NCBI RefSeq assembly: GCF_026239695.1
Contig: NZ_JAPIVS010000003.1
Location: 310,001-374,000 of the forward strand
From: Pedobacter sp. MC2016-15
Lineage (GTDB): Bacteria > Bacteroidota > Bacteroidia > Sphingobacteriales > Sphingobacteriaceae
Length of the DNA stretch: 64,000 nt
Reading direction: 5' to 3'
Below, in pieces: positions 45,051 to 54,900 of this stretch (its first letter is position 1; each line of letters opens with the position of its first letter). The position numbers and the translations under genes were made by a program. Below the pieces are notes generated by a model. It searched no databases and was not told the origin of the DNA. It saw nothing but the letters and a program-made list of their open reading frames with translations.

Positions 45051-45962
45051 ATGAAGCGCACCTCCATCATCAGTGTTAATTTTAACCAGCCTGAAGTAAC
45101 GATAGACTTTCTTAAATCTATCAAGCTCCATGCAAATCTCTCAGCCCTGGAAGTGATCATAGTTGACAACGGAAGCAGGGAAGATCATCAGGCAGGTTTT
45201 TTAGCGGAATATCCAGACCTGATTTACATCCGGTCAGAACAGAACCTCGGTTTTGCCGGAGGAAACAACCTCGGCATCCGAAAGGCCAGCGGCGATTACC
45301 TGCTATTGTTAAATAATGATACCGAAATCACTGCAGGATTGATAGAAACACTGACAGCTGAGCTGGATAATAATCCTGAAATAGGACTCATATCGCCCTT
45401 GCTTTTATACTATGATGCCCCTGAAGTGATCCAGTATGCGGGCTTTACAGAAATGAACTATCTAACCTGCAGGAACAGCGTAATTGGCGGAATGGAACTG
45501 AACAAAGGCCAGTATGATGGACAGAGCAGGGAAACAGGATTTTGCCATGGGGCAGCAATGATGTGCAGAACTGCCGATCTGCAAACTGTAGGCATGATGG
45601 AAGAACAGTTTTTTCTGTACTATGAAGAGCTCGACTGGTGTGAGAAATTTAAAAGGGCAGGGAAGAAGATCTGGTTTACCGGCAACGCGACAGTTTACCA
45701 TAAGGAATCCATGAGTGTTGGAAAGGAGAGTATGATCAAAACATACTTTATGACCCGCAACAGGATCCTGTTTATCAGGAGAAATACCGGTCTGCTAAAT
45801 ACCATACTATTCTGTATATACTATATCGGCCTTGCTTGTCCGAAACAGATACTGATTTATCTGAAAAAGGGGCGTAACGACTTGGTGAAATGGGTTTATC
45901 GTGGAATAGGATGGAACTTTAGCCATTCAAAAGATAGTACCGAACTTGGTTTTAAAATATAG
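45051..45962 (+). CDS. GT2 glycosyltransferase (rhamnosyltransferase-like)
   Basis: A 303-residue GT2 enzyme. SIISVNFNQPEVTIDFLKSI, LEVIIVDNGSREDH, QNLGFAGGNNLGIRKASGDYLLLLNND (nucleotide and metal site, NND for DxD), TGFCHGAAMMCRTADL and FFLYYEELDWCEKFKRAG (the ELD base motif) are typical of the WbbL/RfbF group, which transfer rhamnose or a similar deoxysugar. It is followed after six bases by the next GT2 gene and is probably cotranscribed with it. Confidence 0.87.
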   Translation: MKRTSIISVNFNQPEVTIDFLKSIKLHANLSALEVIIVDNGSREDHQAGFLAEYPDLIYIRSEQNLGFAGGNNLGIRKASGDYLLLLNNDTEITAGLIETLTAELDNNPEIGLISPLLLYYDAPEVIQYAGFTEMNYLTCRNSVIGGMELNKGQYDGQSRETGFCHGAAMMCRTADLQTVGMMEEQFFLYYEELDWCEKFKRAGKKIWFTGNATVYHKESMSVGKESMIKTYFMTRNRILFIRRNTGLLNTILFCIYYIGLACPKQILIYLKKGRNDLVKWVYRGIGWNFSHSKDSTELGFKI

Positions 45963-45968
45963 ATATTG

Positions 45969-47138
45969 ATGATTATAATTTTCTGGATCAGCATTTTCCT
46001 GATCGTTTACACATTTGTTGGTTACGGCTTTGTACTTTATATTCTGGTAAAGATTAAAGCCATTTTTAATAAACCGTTTTCATTTAAAAAAGAGGCGGTA
46101 CTTCCAACCGTGACTGTGCTCATCGCTGCGTACAATGAAGAAGATATCATTGAAGAAAAAATAGAAAATACCCTCACACTGAATTATCCAAAAGATAAAA
46201 TGCAGGTGATCTTTATCACCGACGGATCTTCTGACAGTACTGCTGAAAAAGTACGCGGATTTAATGACGTAACTCTTTTGCATGAAGATACGAGGGCAGG
46301 GAAAATGGCAGCTATTAAAAGGGCTATTCCCTTTATTCAGGGTGAGATCACCGTCTTTACAGATGCCAATACTTTCCTGAACAAAGATGCCCTGCTGGAA
46401 TTGGTGAAGCATTACCAGAATCCTAAAGTAGGAGCTGTAGCAGGGGAAAAAAGAATACTTGTGGAAGAAGTTGCGGATGCCAGCTCGGCCGGAGAGGGTT
46501 TCTACTGGAAATATGAATCCAAGCTGAAGAAATGGGATTATGAACTGTATTCCAATGTAGGTGCTGCAGGAGAGCTTTTCACTATCCGTACTGCACTGTA
46601 CCAGCCGGTAGAGAGTGATACGATTATTGACGATCATATGATCGCCATGCGTATTGCTGAGAACGGATATATTATCGCTTACGAGCCGGGGGCATATGCT
46701 ATGGAAACGGCTTCGGCAGATGTGAAAGAGGAACTGAAGAGAAAAATCAGAATTGCTGCGGGAGGAATTCAGTCTATCCTACGTTTAAAAAAAGCCGCCA
46801 ATCCCTTTCATAATCCTGTCTTTACATTCCAGTATATCAGTCACCGCGTATTGCGATGGACGATCACGCCATTTCTGTTATTTCTGGTTTTTATTCTCAA
46901 CGCTATTATTGCCGTAAATACGCAAAGCGCGTTCTACCAGGTGTTCTTTGTGTTACAAATCTTATTTTACGCACTCAGTTTAACCGGGTACTACTTTGAA
47001 AGCAGAAATATCCGTATCAAAGCTCTTTTTATTCCCTACTATTTTTGTGTGATGAACTATGCAGTACTGGCAGGAATCATCAGATATTATCAAAAAAATC
47101 AGAGTGCTGCCTGGGAGAAATCGAAAAGAAAAATCTGA
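45969..47138 (+). CDS. Membrane GT2 glycosyltransferase (IcaA/hyaluronan-synthase-like)
   Basis: A 389-residue protein from the ATG at 45969. One N-terminal helix (about 1-25) precedes a GT2 domain with TVTVLIAAYNEEDIIEEKIENTL, VIFITDGSSDSTAEKV, TVFTDANTFLN (DAN metal site), GAAGELFTIRTALY and IIDDHMIAMRIAENGY. Three helices follow at about 298-375. The C-terminal RKIRIAAGGIQSI stands where QxxRW-type motifs are found but does not match it. It may be a processive or single-addition enzyme. Its last 40 bases overlap the convergent phosphopantetheinyl transferase gene. Confidence 0.85.
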   Translation: MIIIFWISIFLIVYTFVGYGFVLYILVKIKAIFNKPFSFKKEAVLPTVTVLIAAYNEEDIIEEKIENTLTLNYPKDKMQVIFITDGSSDSTAEKVRGFNDVTLLHEDTRAGKMAAIKRAIPFIQGEITVFTDANTFLNKDALLELVKHYQNPKVGAVAGEKRILVEEVADASSAGEGFYWKYESKLKKWDYELYSNVGAAGELFTIRTALYQPVESDTIIDDHMIAMRIAENGYIIAYEPGAYAMETASADVKEELKRKIRIAAGGIQSILRLKKAANPFHNPVFTFQYISHRVLRWTITPFLLFLVFILNAIIAVNTQSAFYQVFFVLQILFYALSLTGYYFESRNIRIKALFIPYYFCVMNYAVLAGIIRYYQKNQSAAWEKSKRKI

Positions 47139-47845
47139 TTCAGGATTGCAGTGCGCTCGTAGGCAATACTCATGATATAAGCGGGACTGAGATCGATAGT
47201 TTTCAGTTCCCAATCACTGCTTACTCCTTCAATAGTGGATGAAATATCATTTGCGGCATCTAAACAACTGATCTGTTTCAAATCGTTGACAAGCCCTGAT
47301 CCCAGGCCTTTAAGAAATGCTTCTTTCCGTGTCCAGATCCGGTAAAAGTCAGTATCAGGGATGCTGCTACCTTTCAGGTAATCTGATTCAGCAGTAGAAA
47401 ATGCATATTCAGCTACAGAATGATAATCAAAACCGGGTTTGATAAATTCTATGTCTATTCCTACAGGCTGTTTTGAGATGGCAATAACCGCATAGTTTTC
47501 AGCATGTGATACATTGAACTGAACTTCGGAGCGATAGGCAAGCACAGGTTTTTTATTGTCTGAGCTGAGAATAGTAATTTCCCCCGGCTTTTCCATCAAA
47601 GTATCTGACAGCAGTATTCTCAGAATTGCACGGGTGATGATAAACTGCTGCGCGTCTTTTTGCTGATGAAAACGCGCAGCACGCATTCTTTCTGCCGGAC
47701 TGAGTACCTGCTCCAGCTGTGCCAGAAAAGGTATCTGCTTCCTGATATCTATCAGCCAGATATTGATCACGCCTTCAGATCCTTCATAAGTGCCGGTATG
47801 AGCATCCGGTTTAATATTCCCGCAATATAAACGATAGCCCGGCAT
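47099..47845 (-). CDS. 4'-phosphopantetheinyl transferase, Sfp type
   Basis: A 248-residue enzyme with the Sfp signatures: VQFNVSHAENYAVIAI (P1b), VGIDIEFI (P2, with the magnesium-binding Asp and Glu) and FYRIWTRKEAFLKGLGSGL (P3, WxxKEA). It adds the phosphopantetheine arm of CoA to carrier-protein serines. It stands nine bases downstream of the NRPS gene in the same operon and would activate the three carrier domains of the two megasynthases. The C-terminal 40 bases overlap the 3' end of the convergent GT2 gene. Confidence 0.92.
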   Translation of the reverse strand: MPGYRLYCGNIKPDAHTGTYEGSEGVINIWLIDIRKQIPFLAQLEQVLSPAERMRAARFHQQKDAQQFIITRAILRILLSDTLMEKPGEITILSSDNKKPVLAYRSEVQFNVSHAENYAVIAISKQPVGIDIEFIKPGFDYHSVAEYAFSTAESDYLKGSSIPDTDFYRIWTRKEAFLKGLGSGLVNDLKQISCLDAANDISSTIEGVSSDWELKTIDLSPAYIMSIAYERTAILNQIFLFDFSQAAL

Positions 47846-47854
47846 CTCAGCTCT

Positions 47855-50800
47855 TTAGGATACATTATCCAATACCTCCTGCAATTTCCTTGCAAAAGAC
47901 TTATCAAATGGTGCCAGCAGCATTGTTTTGTGATCCCCCGGAACATCATAGACCTCAACTCCTTTCATGGCATACTTTTGCCATCCAAGAGACTTCCAGT
48001 CTTCTACAAAGTAAACATTATCTGTTGCCCTGAAGAGATGAACCTTTTCATTGAATGGCGCAAGTTTATAAGCCTGGTAAGCGATCTCATATTTCTCGTC
48101 AATTCTGCGCATGATCTCATAAATAGCTCCCTGGCGCTCCTCTATCACATCTTTCACTCCCAGTACAGAATTCACCTTTTTCATCAGCAGAAATTTCTGA
48201 TAGCTGAGGGTCTTTTTTGGATTGCGTACCAGAGACTTGACAATCCACCAGAATTTTGGTAATTGTTTTTTCACTTTCTCCATATACACACCCATTCCCG
48301 TTCCGTGGAAATCAAGGTTTTTAGCATTGGTATCAAAAATAGCGAGTAGTTTGATGTCATGGCCCATCAGCCTCAGCTGCCTTGCCATTTCAATCACAAC
48401 ATAGCCACCAAATGAATATCCCGCCAGGGCATAAGGACCTGTAGGATTTTGTACCAGGATACTCTCAATATAGTACCTTGCTATATCTTCCATATTATCC
48501 ATCGGTTCTTCCACACCATCCAGCCCCTGGGCCTGAATTCCAAATACAGGCTGCTCTGTATCTACGTGTAACCCTATACCGCTAAAGTTGAGTACATTAT
48601 ATCCACCACCATGAACGATGTAGATTGGCGTTTTTGATCCTGTAGGTTTGATAGGCACCAGTGATGTATACGCTGTGGGCTTGTTTTGTCCGTCAAACAA
48701 TCTTGCCAGAGTTCTGATGGTCGGATATTCAAAAAGCGTTGCCAGTGGTAAACCATGACTATTTGCCTTTTCGATCTGGATCATAAACTGGATGGCAATT
48801 AGGGAGTGCCCACCCAACTCAAAGAAGTTATCATCTATTCCGATGTCTTTTACATTCAGTAATTCCTCCCAGATGGCAACAATCTGTTTTTCTGTTTCTG
48901 TTTGTGGTGCCGTATAGGTGGTCTGGTTGGCAAAGTGTAGCTGATCAGGTGCCGGTAAAGCCAGCTTATCGATCTTGCCACTGCTTGTACGCGGAAATTC
49001 CTTCATCCATACAAATACCGAAGGAATCATATAGACCGGTAACCGATGCTGTATTTCTGTTCTGACATAACTGGTATCTTCCTGTCCGTTGGAAGAGAGA
49101 AGATATGCTACCAGTCTTTTCTGGCCATTATGATCTTCCCTTGCCGTAACTACAGCTTGTGCAATACCGGGAACACGGTTGAGCATCACTTCGATTTCAC
49201 CGATTTCAATCCTGTAACCCCTGATTTTAACCTGATCATCGTTACGCCCGATAAATTCTATATTGCCATCCGTTAAGATCCGGGCCAGGTCACCCGTACG
49301 ATAGATACGGGTCTGCGTATTGTTCTGCAGATTGAGTGGTAAAAACTTCTGCCCTGTGAGTTCAGGTTTATTTAAATAACCTGAGGCAAGACTTGCACCG
49401 GCAATACACAACTCCCCAATTTCACCATCACCCAGAATCTCCAGGTTTTCATCAGTGATATAGATATCTGTATTCGCGATAGGTGTTCCGATGTTCGGCA
49501 AACCCGGCCAGCGGGAGGGATTACCACTAAGTTTCAATTGCGTTACCACGTGGCATTCTGTGGGGCCATACTGATTGTACAGCACGCATCCCGGAATACC
49601 TTTAAAAAAGCTCTCCACCTGAGGCGTAATCTTTAGTTGCTCTCCGGCAGTCATCACTTCCTGCAGAGTAGCAGGGAATTTACCAATACTTACGGCTGTT
49701 TCTGATAAAAACTGGAGGGCAACAAAAGGAAGGTAGATCCTGTTGATTTTGTTCCTTTCGATCTTTGCCAGCAAGTTATCAGGGTTAAGGCGCATCACAT
49801 CATCGATCAGGATCAATTGTCCCCCGGTGGTAAGGGTAGCAAAAATCTCCTGGAAGGATACGTCAAAAGTAAGCGGGGCGAATTGTAAAGTTTTACTTTC
49901 AGAATTGGCAATGGAATGCGTATTCTGCCAGATAATCAGATTGACCAGCGCACGCTGGGTAAGGTACACACCCTTAGGTTTTCCTGTAGATCCTGAGGTG
50001 TATAATACATAGGCATTGGAATTCTCGAAAGGTAAGGGCTGTTCAGGAAGACTATAGGTACGGTCAAAGTCTATAGTTTCAAGATCCAGTTTATTAAAAA
50101 ATTTGTTTTCTATGGCACTTGCTACACAGAAATTCAGGCCGGAATCATCGATAATCTGGTTGAGCCTGTCCTCAGGATAGGTAGGATCCAGCGGCAGGTA
50201 TGCTTTTCCGGCCTTGAGGATGGCAATCACAGCAACAACCATGTTGAGTTCCCTGGTGGTACTGATCCCAATAATTTCTTCATCAGGGGCATAATGTAAA
50301 ATCGCCCTGCTCAGGTTATCTGCCCGGATGTTGAGATTGCTGTAACTAATAATTTCATCTTTAAAACTGATCGCAGGTTTATCTTTAAAGATCTGGGCAG
50401 CATTTTCAAATAACTGCTGGATAGTCAGGTTGCCCAGGTCCGTTTTCTCTCCTGAACTGCTGATCTGTCTAACATTGGAGATCGTTGTCGTTCTTTTAAA
50501 CACTGGCTGTCTCAGGTAATCTGAGGTGCCCGGTACAAGCAGGTCACTGATCTTACTGGCAGGATGCGCAACGATGAATCTCAGGATGTGCTCATATCCA
50601 TCCATCATCTGGCGGATCATCTGCTCATCAAACAACTGTGTATTGAAGGACCATTCCAGGGTAAAAGACTTTTCTGAGCCGCTTGCATTGATAAACAGTT
50701 CAAAACTTTCGTATTCCCTCGGGTTACTGATCAGTTCATACTCGAGACCTTCAAAGGCTACACCATCATCCAGTCCCATATCTACATTAAATACTACGGG

Positions 50801-51913
50801 AACAAGCGGAATTCTCGATGGATCTCTGGCTACTTTCAGTTTCCGAAGCAGATTTCCCCAGGTAATTTGCTGATGATCAAACGCATCCAGGATTCCTGGT
50901 TTCCGGAGTTTCAGGTACTCCTTAAAAGTATAATTTTTGCTTGGACGGCTTCGTAGGGGCAGCAGATTTACACAATGACCCACCAGGTTATAATTGCCGG
51001 TGATCGACTGACCTGAAGCAGGTAAGCCGACCACAATATCCTTTTGTCCGGTAATGAGATGCAGGAAAATCTCGAAAGAAGACAAAAGTGTGAGCACAAG
51101 ACTTGAACCTTCGGCTTTTCCTGTAGCTTTCAAACCTTGTAGAAGATCGGCATCAAGCTGGAAATCCAATCTTTTACTCTTATAGGTACGCGCTGCGGGA
51201 CGGGGATTGCTGGTAGGCATATCCAGCACCGGGATCTCCTTATTGTACTGACCGAGCCAGTATTTTTCTATCGTTTCGCGTTCTTTACTGTCTGCAAAAA
51301 CAAGTTGTTCCCTTGCAAATTCAGTGAGCAGCTTGGCTTCAGGCAAAGCCGGTAGGCGATGAACTGCCAGTGCAGAATAAAACTTGCTCAGATCCTGCAG
51401 GATGATGCCCAGCGACCAGCCATCGCAAACGATATGATGACCTGTGAAGGTAAAATGATATTCCTGCTCGGAAAGTTTATGGATACCTGCTTTAAACAAT
51501 GGACCATCCAGCAGGTTGAAGAGAAACAAGGCGTCTTCAAGAACATAATCTTTTAGTGCCCGTTCCTGATCTGCTGCAGATAATTTAGAAAGATCAGTAA
51601 TTGTAAGATAATCACTCACCCGGTCAAGAATGATAATCGTAGAGCCATCCTGACTGAATGCCGAACGCAGGGCTTCATGTCTCTCAATGAGATTTTCAAG
51701 CGCTGTTCTCAGATAGTCAACGTTAATAGTGCCTTTTAGCCGGAGAGATACCGATTCATTGTATCCTCTGCTGGCATCCTTGCCTCCCAGCATGCAGGAA
51801 GTCCAGATCTCCTTTTGTGGTTCCGTGGCAGGAGCGGTATGAAGCACTTCTCCGGAAGCAAAAGGATCAAAATCAACTTTTTTGAATGTAAAATTATCTT
51901 TACTGTTTATCAT
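47855..51913 (-). CDS. Nonribosomal peptide synthetase, C-A-T-TE
   Basis: A 1352-residue single-module NRPS with termination. The condensation domain (about 25-460) has an intact HHIVCDG (159-165). The adenylation domain (about 495-985) has LYTSGSTGKPKGV, NQYGPTE, YRTGDLA and SSGKID. The carrier serine is S1037 in FFELGGHSL. The thioesterase (about 1095-1350) has the Ser of GYSFGG (S1167) and the His of VPGDHKTML. Reading the ten specificity positions by eye gives D-V-Q-Y-M-A-Q-V-V-K, nearest to proline codes of the DVQxIAHVxK kind, but M and Q at two positions make this tentative. It would condense the aminated intermediate of the upstream megasynthase with one amino acid and release it. The gap between the two genes is three bases. 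Confidence 0.93.
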   Translation of the reverse strand: MINSKDNFTFKKVDFDPFASGEVLHTAPATEPQKEIWTSCMLGGKDASRGYNESVSLRLKGTINVDYLRTALENLIERHEALRSAFSQDGSTIIILDRVSDYLTITDLSKLSAADQERALKDYVLEDALFLFNLLDGPLFKAGIHKLSEQEYHFTFTGHHIVCDGWSLGIILQDLSKFYSALAVHRLPALPEAKLLTEFAREQLVFADSKERETIEKYWLGQYNKEIPVLDMPTSNPRPAARTYKSKRLDFQLDADLLQGLKATGKAEGSSLVLTLLSSFEIFLHLITGQKDIVVGLPASGQSITGNYNLVGHCVNLLPLRSRPSKNYTFKEYLKLRKPGILDAFDHQQITWGNLLRKLKVARDPSRIPLVPVVFNVDMGLDDGVAFEGLEYELISNPREYESFELFINASGSEKSFTLEWSFNTQLFDEQMIRQMMDGYEHILRFIVAHPASKISDLLVPGTSDYLRQPVFKRTTTISNVRQISSSGEKTDLGNLTIQQLFENAAQIFKDKPAISFKDEIISYSNLNIRADNLSRAILHYAPDEEIIGISTTRELNMVVAVIAILKAGKAYLPLDPTYPEDRLNQIIDDSGLNFCVASAIENKFFNKLDLETIDFDRTYSLPEQPLPFENSNAYVLYTSGSTGKPKGVYLTQRALVNLIIWQNTHSIANSESKTLQFAPLTFDVSFQEIFATLTTGGQLILIDDVMRLNPDNLLAKIERNKINRIYLPFVALQFLSETAVSIGKFPATLQEVMTAGEQLKITPQVESFFKGIPGCVLYNQYGPTECHVVTQLKLSGNPSRWPGLPNIGTPIANTDIYITDENLEILGDGEIGELCIAGASLASGYLNKPELTGQKFLPLNLQNNTQTRIYRTGDLARILTDGNIEFIGRNDDQVKIRGYRIEIGEIEVMLNRVPGIAQAVVTAREDHNGQKRLVAYLLSSNGQEDTSYVRTEIQHRLPVYMIPSVFVWMKEFPRTSSGKIDKLALPAPDQLHFANQTTYTAPQTETEKQIVAIWEELLNVKDIGIDDNFFELGGHSLIAIQFMIQIEKANSHGLPLATLFEYPTIRTLARLFDGQNKPTAYTSLVPIKPTGSKTPIYIVHGGGYNVLNFSGIGLHVDTEQPVFGIQAQGLDGVEEPMDNMEDIARYYIESILVQNPTGPYALAGYSFGGYVVIEMARQLRLMGHDIKLLAIFDTNAKNLDFHGTGMGVYMEKVKKQLPKFWWIVKSLVRNPKKTLSYQKFLLMKKVNSVLGVKDVIEERQGAIYEIMRRIDEKYEIAYQAYKLAPFNEKVHLFRATDNVYFVEDWKSLGWQKYAMKGVEVYDVPGDHKTMLLAPFDKSFARKLQEVLDNVS

Positions 51914-51916
51914 TTT

Positions 51917-54900
51917 TTAAATCTTGGCCTCCACCTGGAGGTATTTACTTGGGTTTTCGGGGTCTGCAATAAACCAGGCGGGGTTTCCTGCCTGATCCCT
52001 GCCGAGCCTGGCACCCGCTACCGGAGCTTCTTGCATATCAGCTTTTTTTGCCGGAGACTCCTCGGTTAGGGGAATTAAATTCACACTCATCAATTCCAGG
52101 ATACTCTCCCTGAATTTTGCGGCGATGAGGTCAATTTCCTCCATTGTATGCGAGACGGTAAGAAAACATGGAAAACCATCCCAGATATGAATGCCCTTTT
52201 CACGCATCAGCGTAAATAGCAATTCACTATAAGGATACTCTTCTTTGAATTTGATTTTCCACAAAGAACCGAAATAAGCAGCATACATAGGTAGATGAAA
52301 CTCCTCTGCTGTACTATTCAATAAACCGGCCAAATAACTGGTGTTCTCATTCAGGACAGTTTGCAATTCAGTTCCTTTTTCCTTCATAAACAGCAGCGAT
52401 GCTCTGCCTGCGGCCAGGGCAAGAGGATGTCTCACAAAAGTTCCGGCAAAGTACGTTACTCCAATTTCCGGGAAAGAATCATCCCCGTACTGCCAGAAGC
52501 CACCGTCCAGGGCATCCATAAATTGTTTTTTTCCGGCGATGGCACCGATGGGCATTCCGCCACCGATCACCTTTCCGTAGGTGCCCAGATCGGCCTGAAT
52601 TCCAAAGATAGCCTGTGTTCCACCCTGGTGTGCCCTGAAGCCTGTGATCACCTCATCGAAGATCAGCACGCTTTCAGATTGCAGGGTAATCTCCCGAACT
52701 TCTTTCAGGAAAGCTACAGGCTGAAATTCTGGTCTTCTGCTTTGAACAGGTTCCACCAGTACGGCAGCGATTTCATTTGCCCGTTCCCTGATGATCTGTA
52801 AACTCTCATCTGTTCCATAATCCAGAATGAGCATATTCTGAACAGCTTCGGGCATAATGCCGGGAGCTGCAGGAAAACTTTTTAGTTTTTTCGTCCCTCT
52901 GATGATCACTTCATCATTGATCCCGTGATAAGAGCCTGAGAAGGCCACGATCAGCGAGCGGCCTGTTACTGTTCTGGCAATCCTGATTGCTCCCAGAACT
53001 GCTTCTGACCCTGTATTACACAAGGCTGCGCGGTCAAAACCCGTAAATTCACATATGAGGGCACTTACTTCACCCGCTAACTCATGCTGAGGGCCGATTT
53101 CATACCCTTTTTCTACCTGATCCAGTACCGCGGCTTTCAGAACAGGATGCTGGTAACCCAGCAGATTGGAACCAAATCCATTTAATGCATCTATGTATTC
53201 ATTGCCATCGATATCCCATAAATGACTTCCCTGGGATTTATTGGTTACGATAGAATAGACAATCTCTTTAGTGTATGGCTTAAATCCCGATACCACCCGC
53301 GGATCGGCCATGTGCGCCCTGTTTTGTTGCGCAAAAGCTTTGCTGCCTGCTGTTTTTTGATTGTATCGCTGTGTGAGCTTGTCCAGAAATTCCTTTTGTG
53401 CCGGCTCCAGTGAAGTAGCCTGTTTCTCAATGCGGGCTACCGCACCAAAAGGTTTTTTAATCTCTGCAAGTTCTTCAGGTGATATGCCTGATAAAGTCAG
53501 GTCCTGTGTTGCAGAGTTGGAGGATAAAAATGAAGGTGCAAATTTCACCGGTGCAGGAATAGTGCTTTCAGAATAATTGTTGGCGGTAATGGTCTCAGCA
53601 CTTGGCTGTGGGGCTCCGCCCTGCATCAGTTCTACCTGTTTGGAAAGCAGTTGCAATTGTTGGGCAATGAGGCCCAATGCAGAGTCTGAAGGGGTAAATG
53701 TATGGCTGCTCTGAGGGCTGAAGTTCTGTACTGGAGCCGTTGCAGCTGAGGGGGCTGCGACAGCAACCTTTTCTGCAGGAAGACTCTGGTCTACGAATCC
53801 CGCAAGTGCGTCGATGGTAGCATATTCCTCATTCAGTTGTCTGAAAGTTATGGGTAATGAAAATTCCTTTTTAAAGATAAGAGCTACCTGCGTAAGCAGC
53901 AGTGAATCCAGGCCGATTTCGATAAAACTCATATCGGGGGTCACACCGTCCATTTCAATCCCTGAAGCATCTTCGAGGATCTCTTTTATTTTTTCTGTTA
54001 ATGTGTCTTTCCTCATGGCAGTAGGTAGTGCTGTTATCGGTTCGTTAATCGTATGTGTTAAAAGTTTTGGGTCGGCCCAAAATCTTTTCTTATGGTAACT
54101 ATAGGTTGGCAGGTCAATGACCTCTCTTTTTTGATGTTGGTAAAATGTTTTCCAGTCGGGCTCCAGTCCCAGCTGCCATACTTTTCCCAGGGCGTTTAAA
54201 ATAGAATCAGTAGCGCCTGTCGCTTCCTTCTTATCCAGTGTAGCAACCGCATTGAAATTATTTTTGTTGCCATGTTGCCAGGCAAGCGTGGTACAGGTAT
54301 TTCCCGGGCCTGATTCAATGAGCAATGGGTTGTCCAGCTTCAGTATGGTTTCTATAGCCGGAGAGAAAAGGACCGTTTTCCGCAGGTGATTGGTCCAGTA
54401 AGCAGGATCCTGCGCTTCCGCGTCCGTCAGGAAATCGCCGGTCACGGTAGAGACAATAGGTTTTTGCGGTCGCTTTAAGGTAGTCTGAGCCACAACCTTT
54501 GCAAAGGTATCAAGTACAGGGTCCATCATCCATGAATGGAAAGCATGACTGGTATGCAGCTTTTTATGCAGAATCTGCTGCTCGTCAAGTACAGCCTGAA
54601 AAGCTTCGATATCTTCATCAGTACCCGCAATCACACATAGTTTAGGGCTGTTAATTGCAGCAACAGATAGTGTAGAGGGGAGTAAATTTTTGACCGTCTC
54701 AGCGTCAGTGCGCACACTCAGCATACTTCCTTCCGGCAGTTTACTCACGAGTTCGCCGCGTGTCGCAATAAGTTTGATACCATCTTCCAGAGAGAAAATG
54801 CCCGCTAAATGTGCCGCCACATATTCACCGATACTATGTCCGCAGAGAATAGAGGGCTGTATGCCCCAGCTCATCCATAATTTTGCCAGCGCATAGGAGA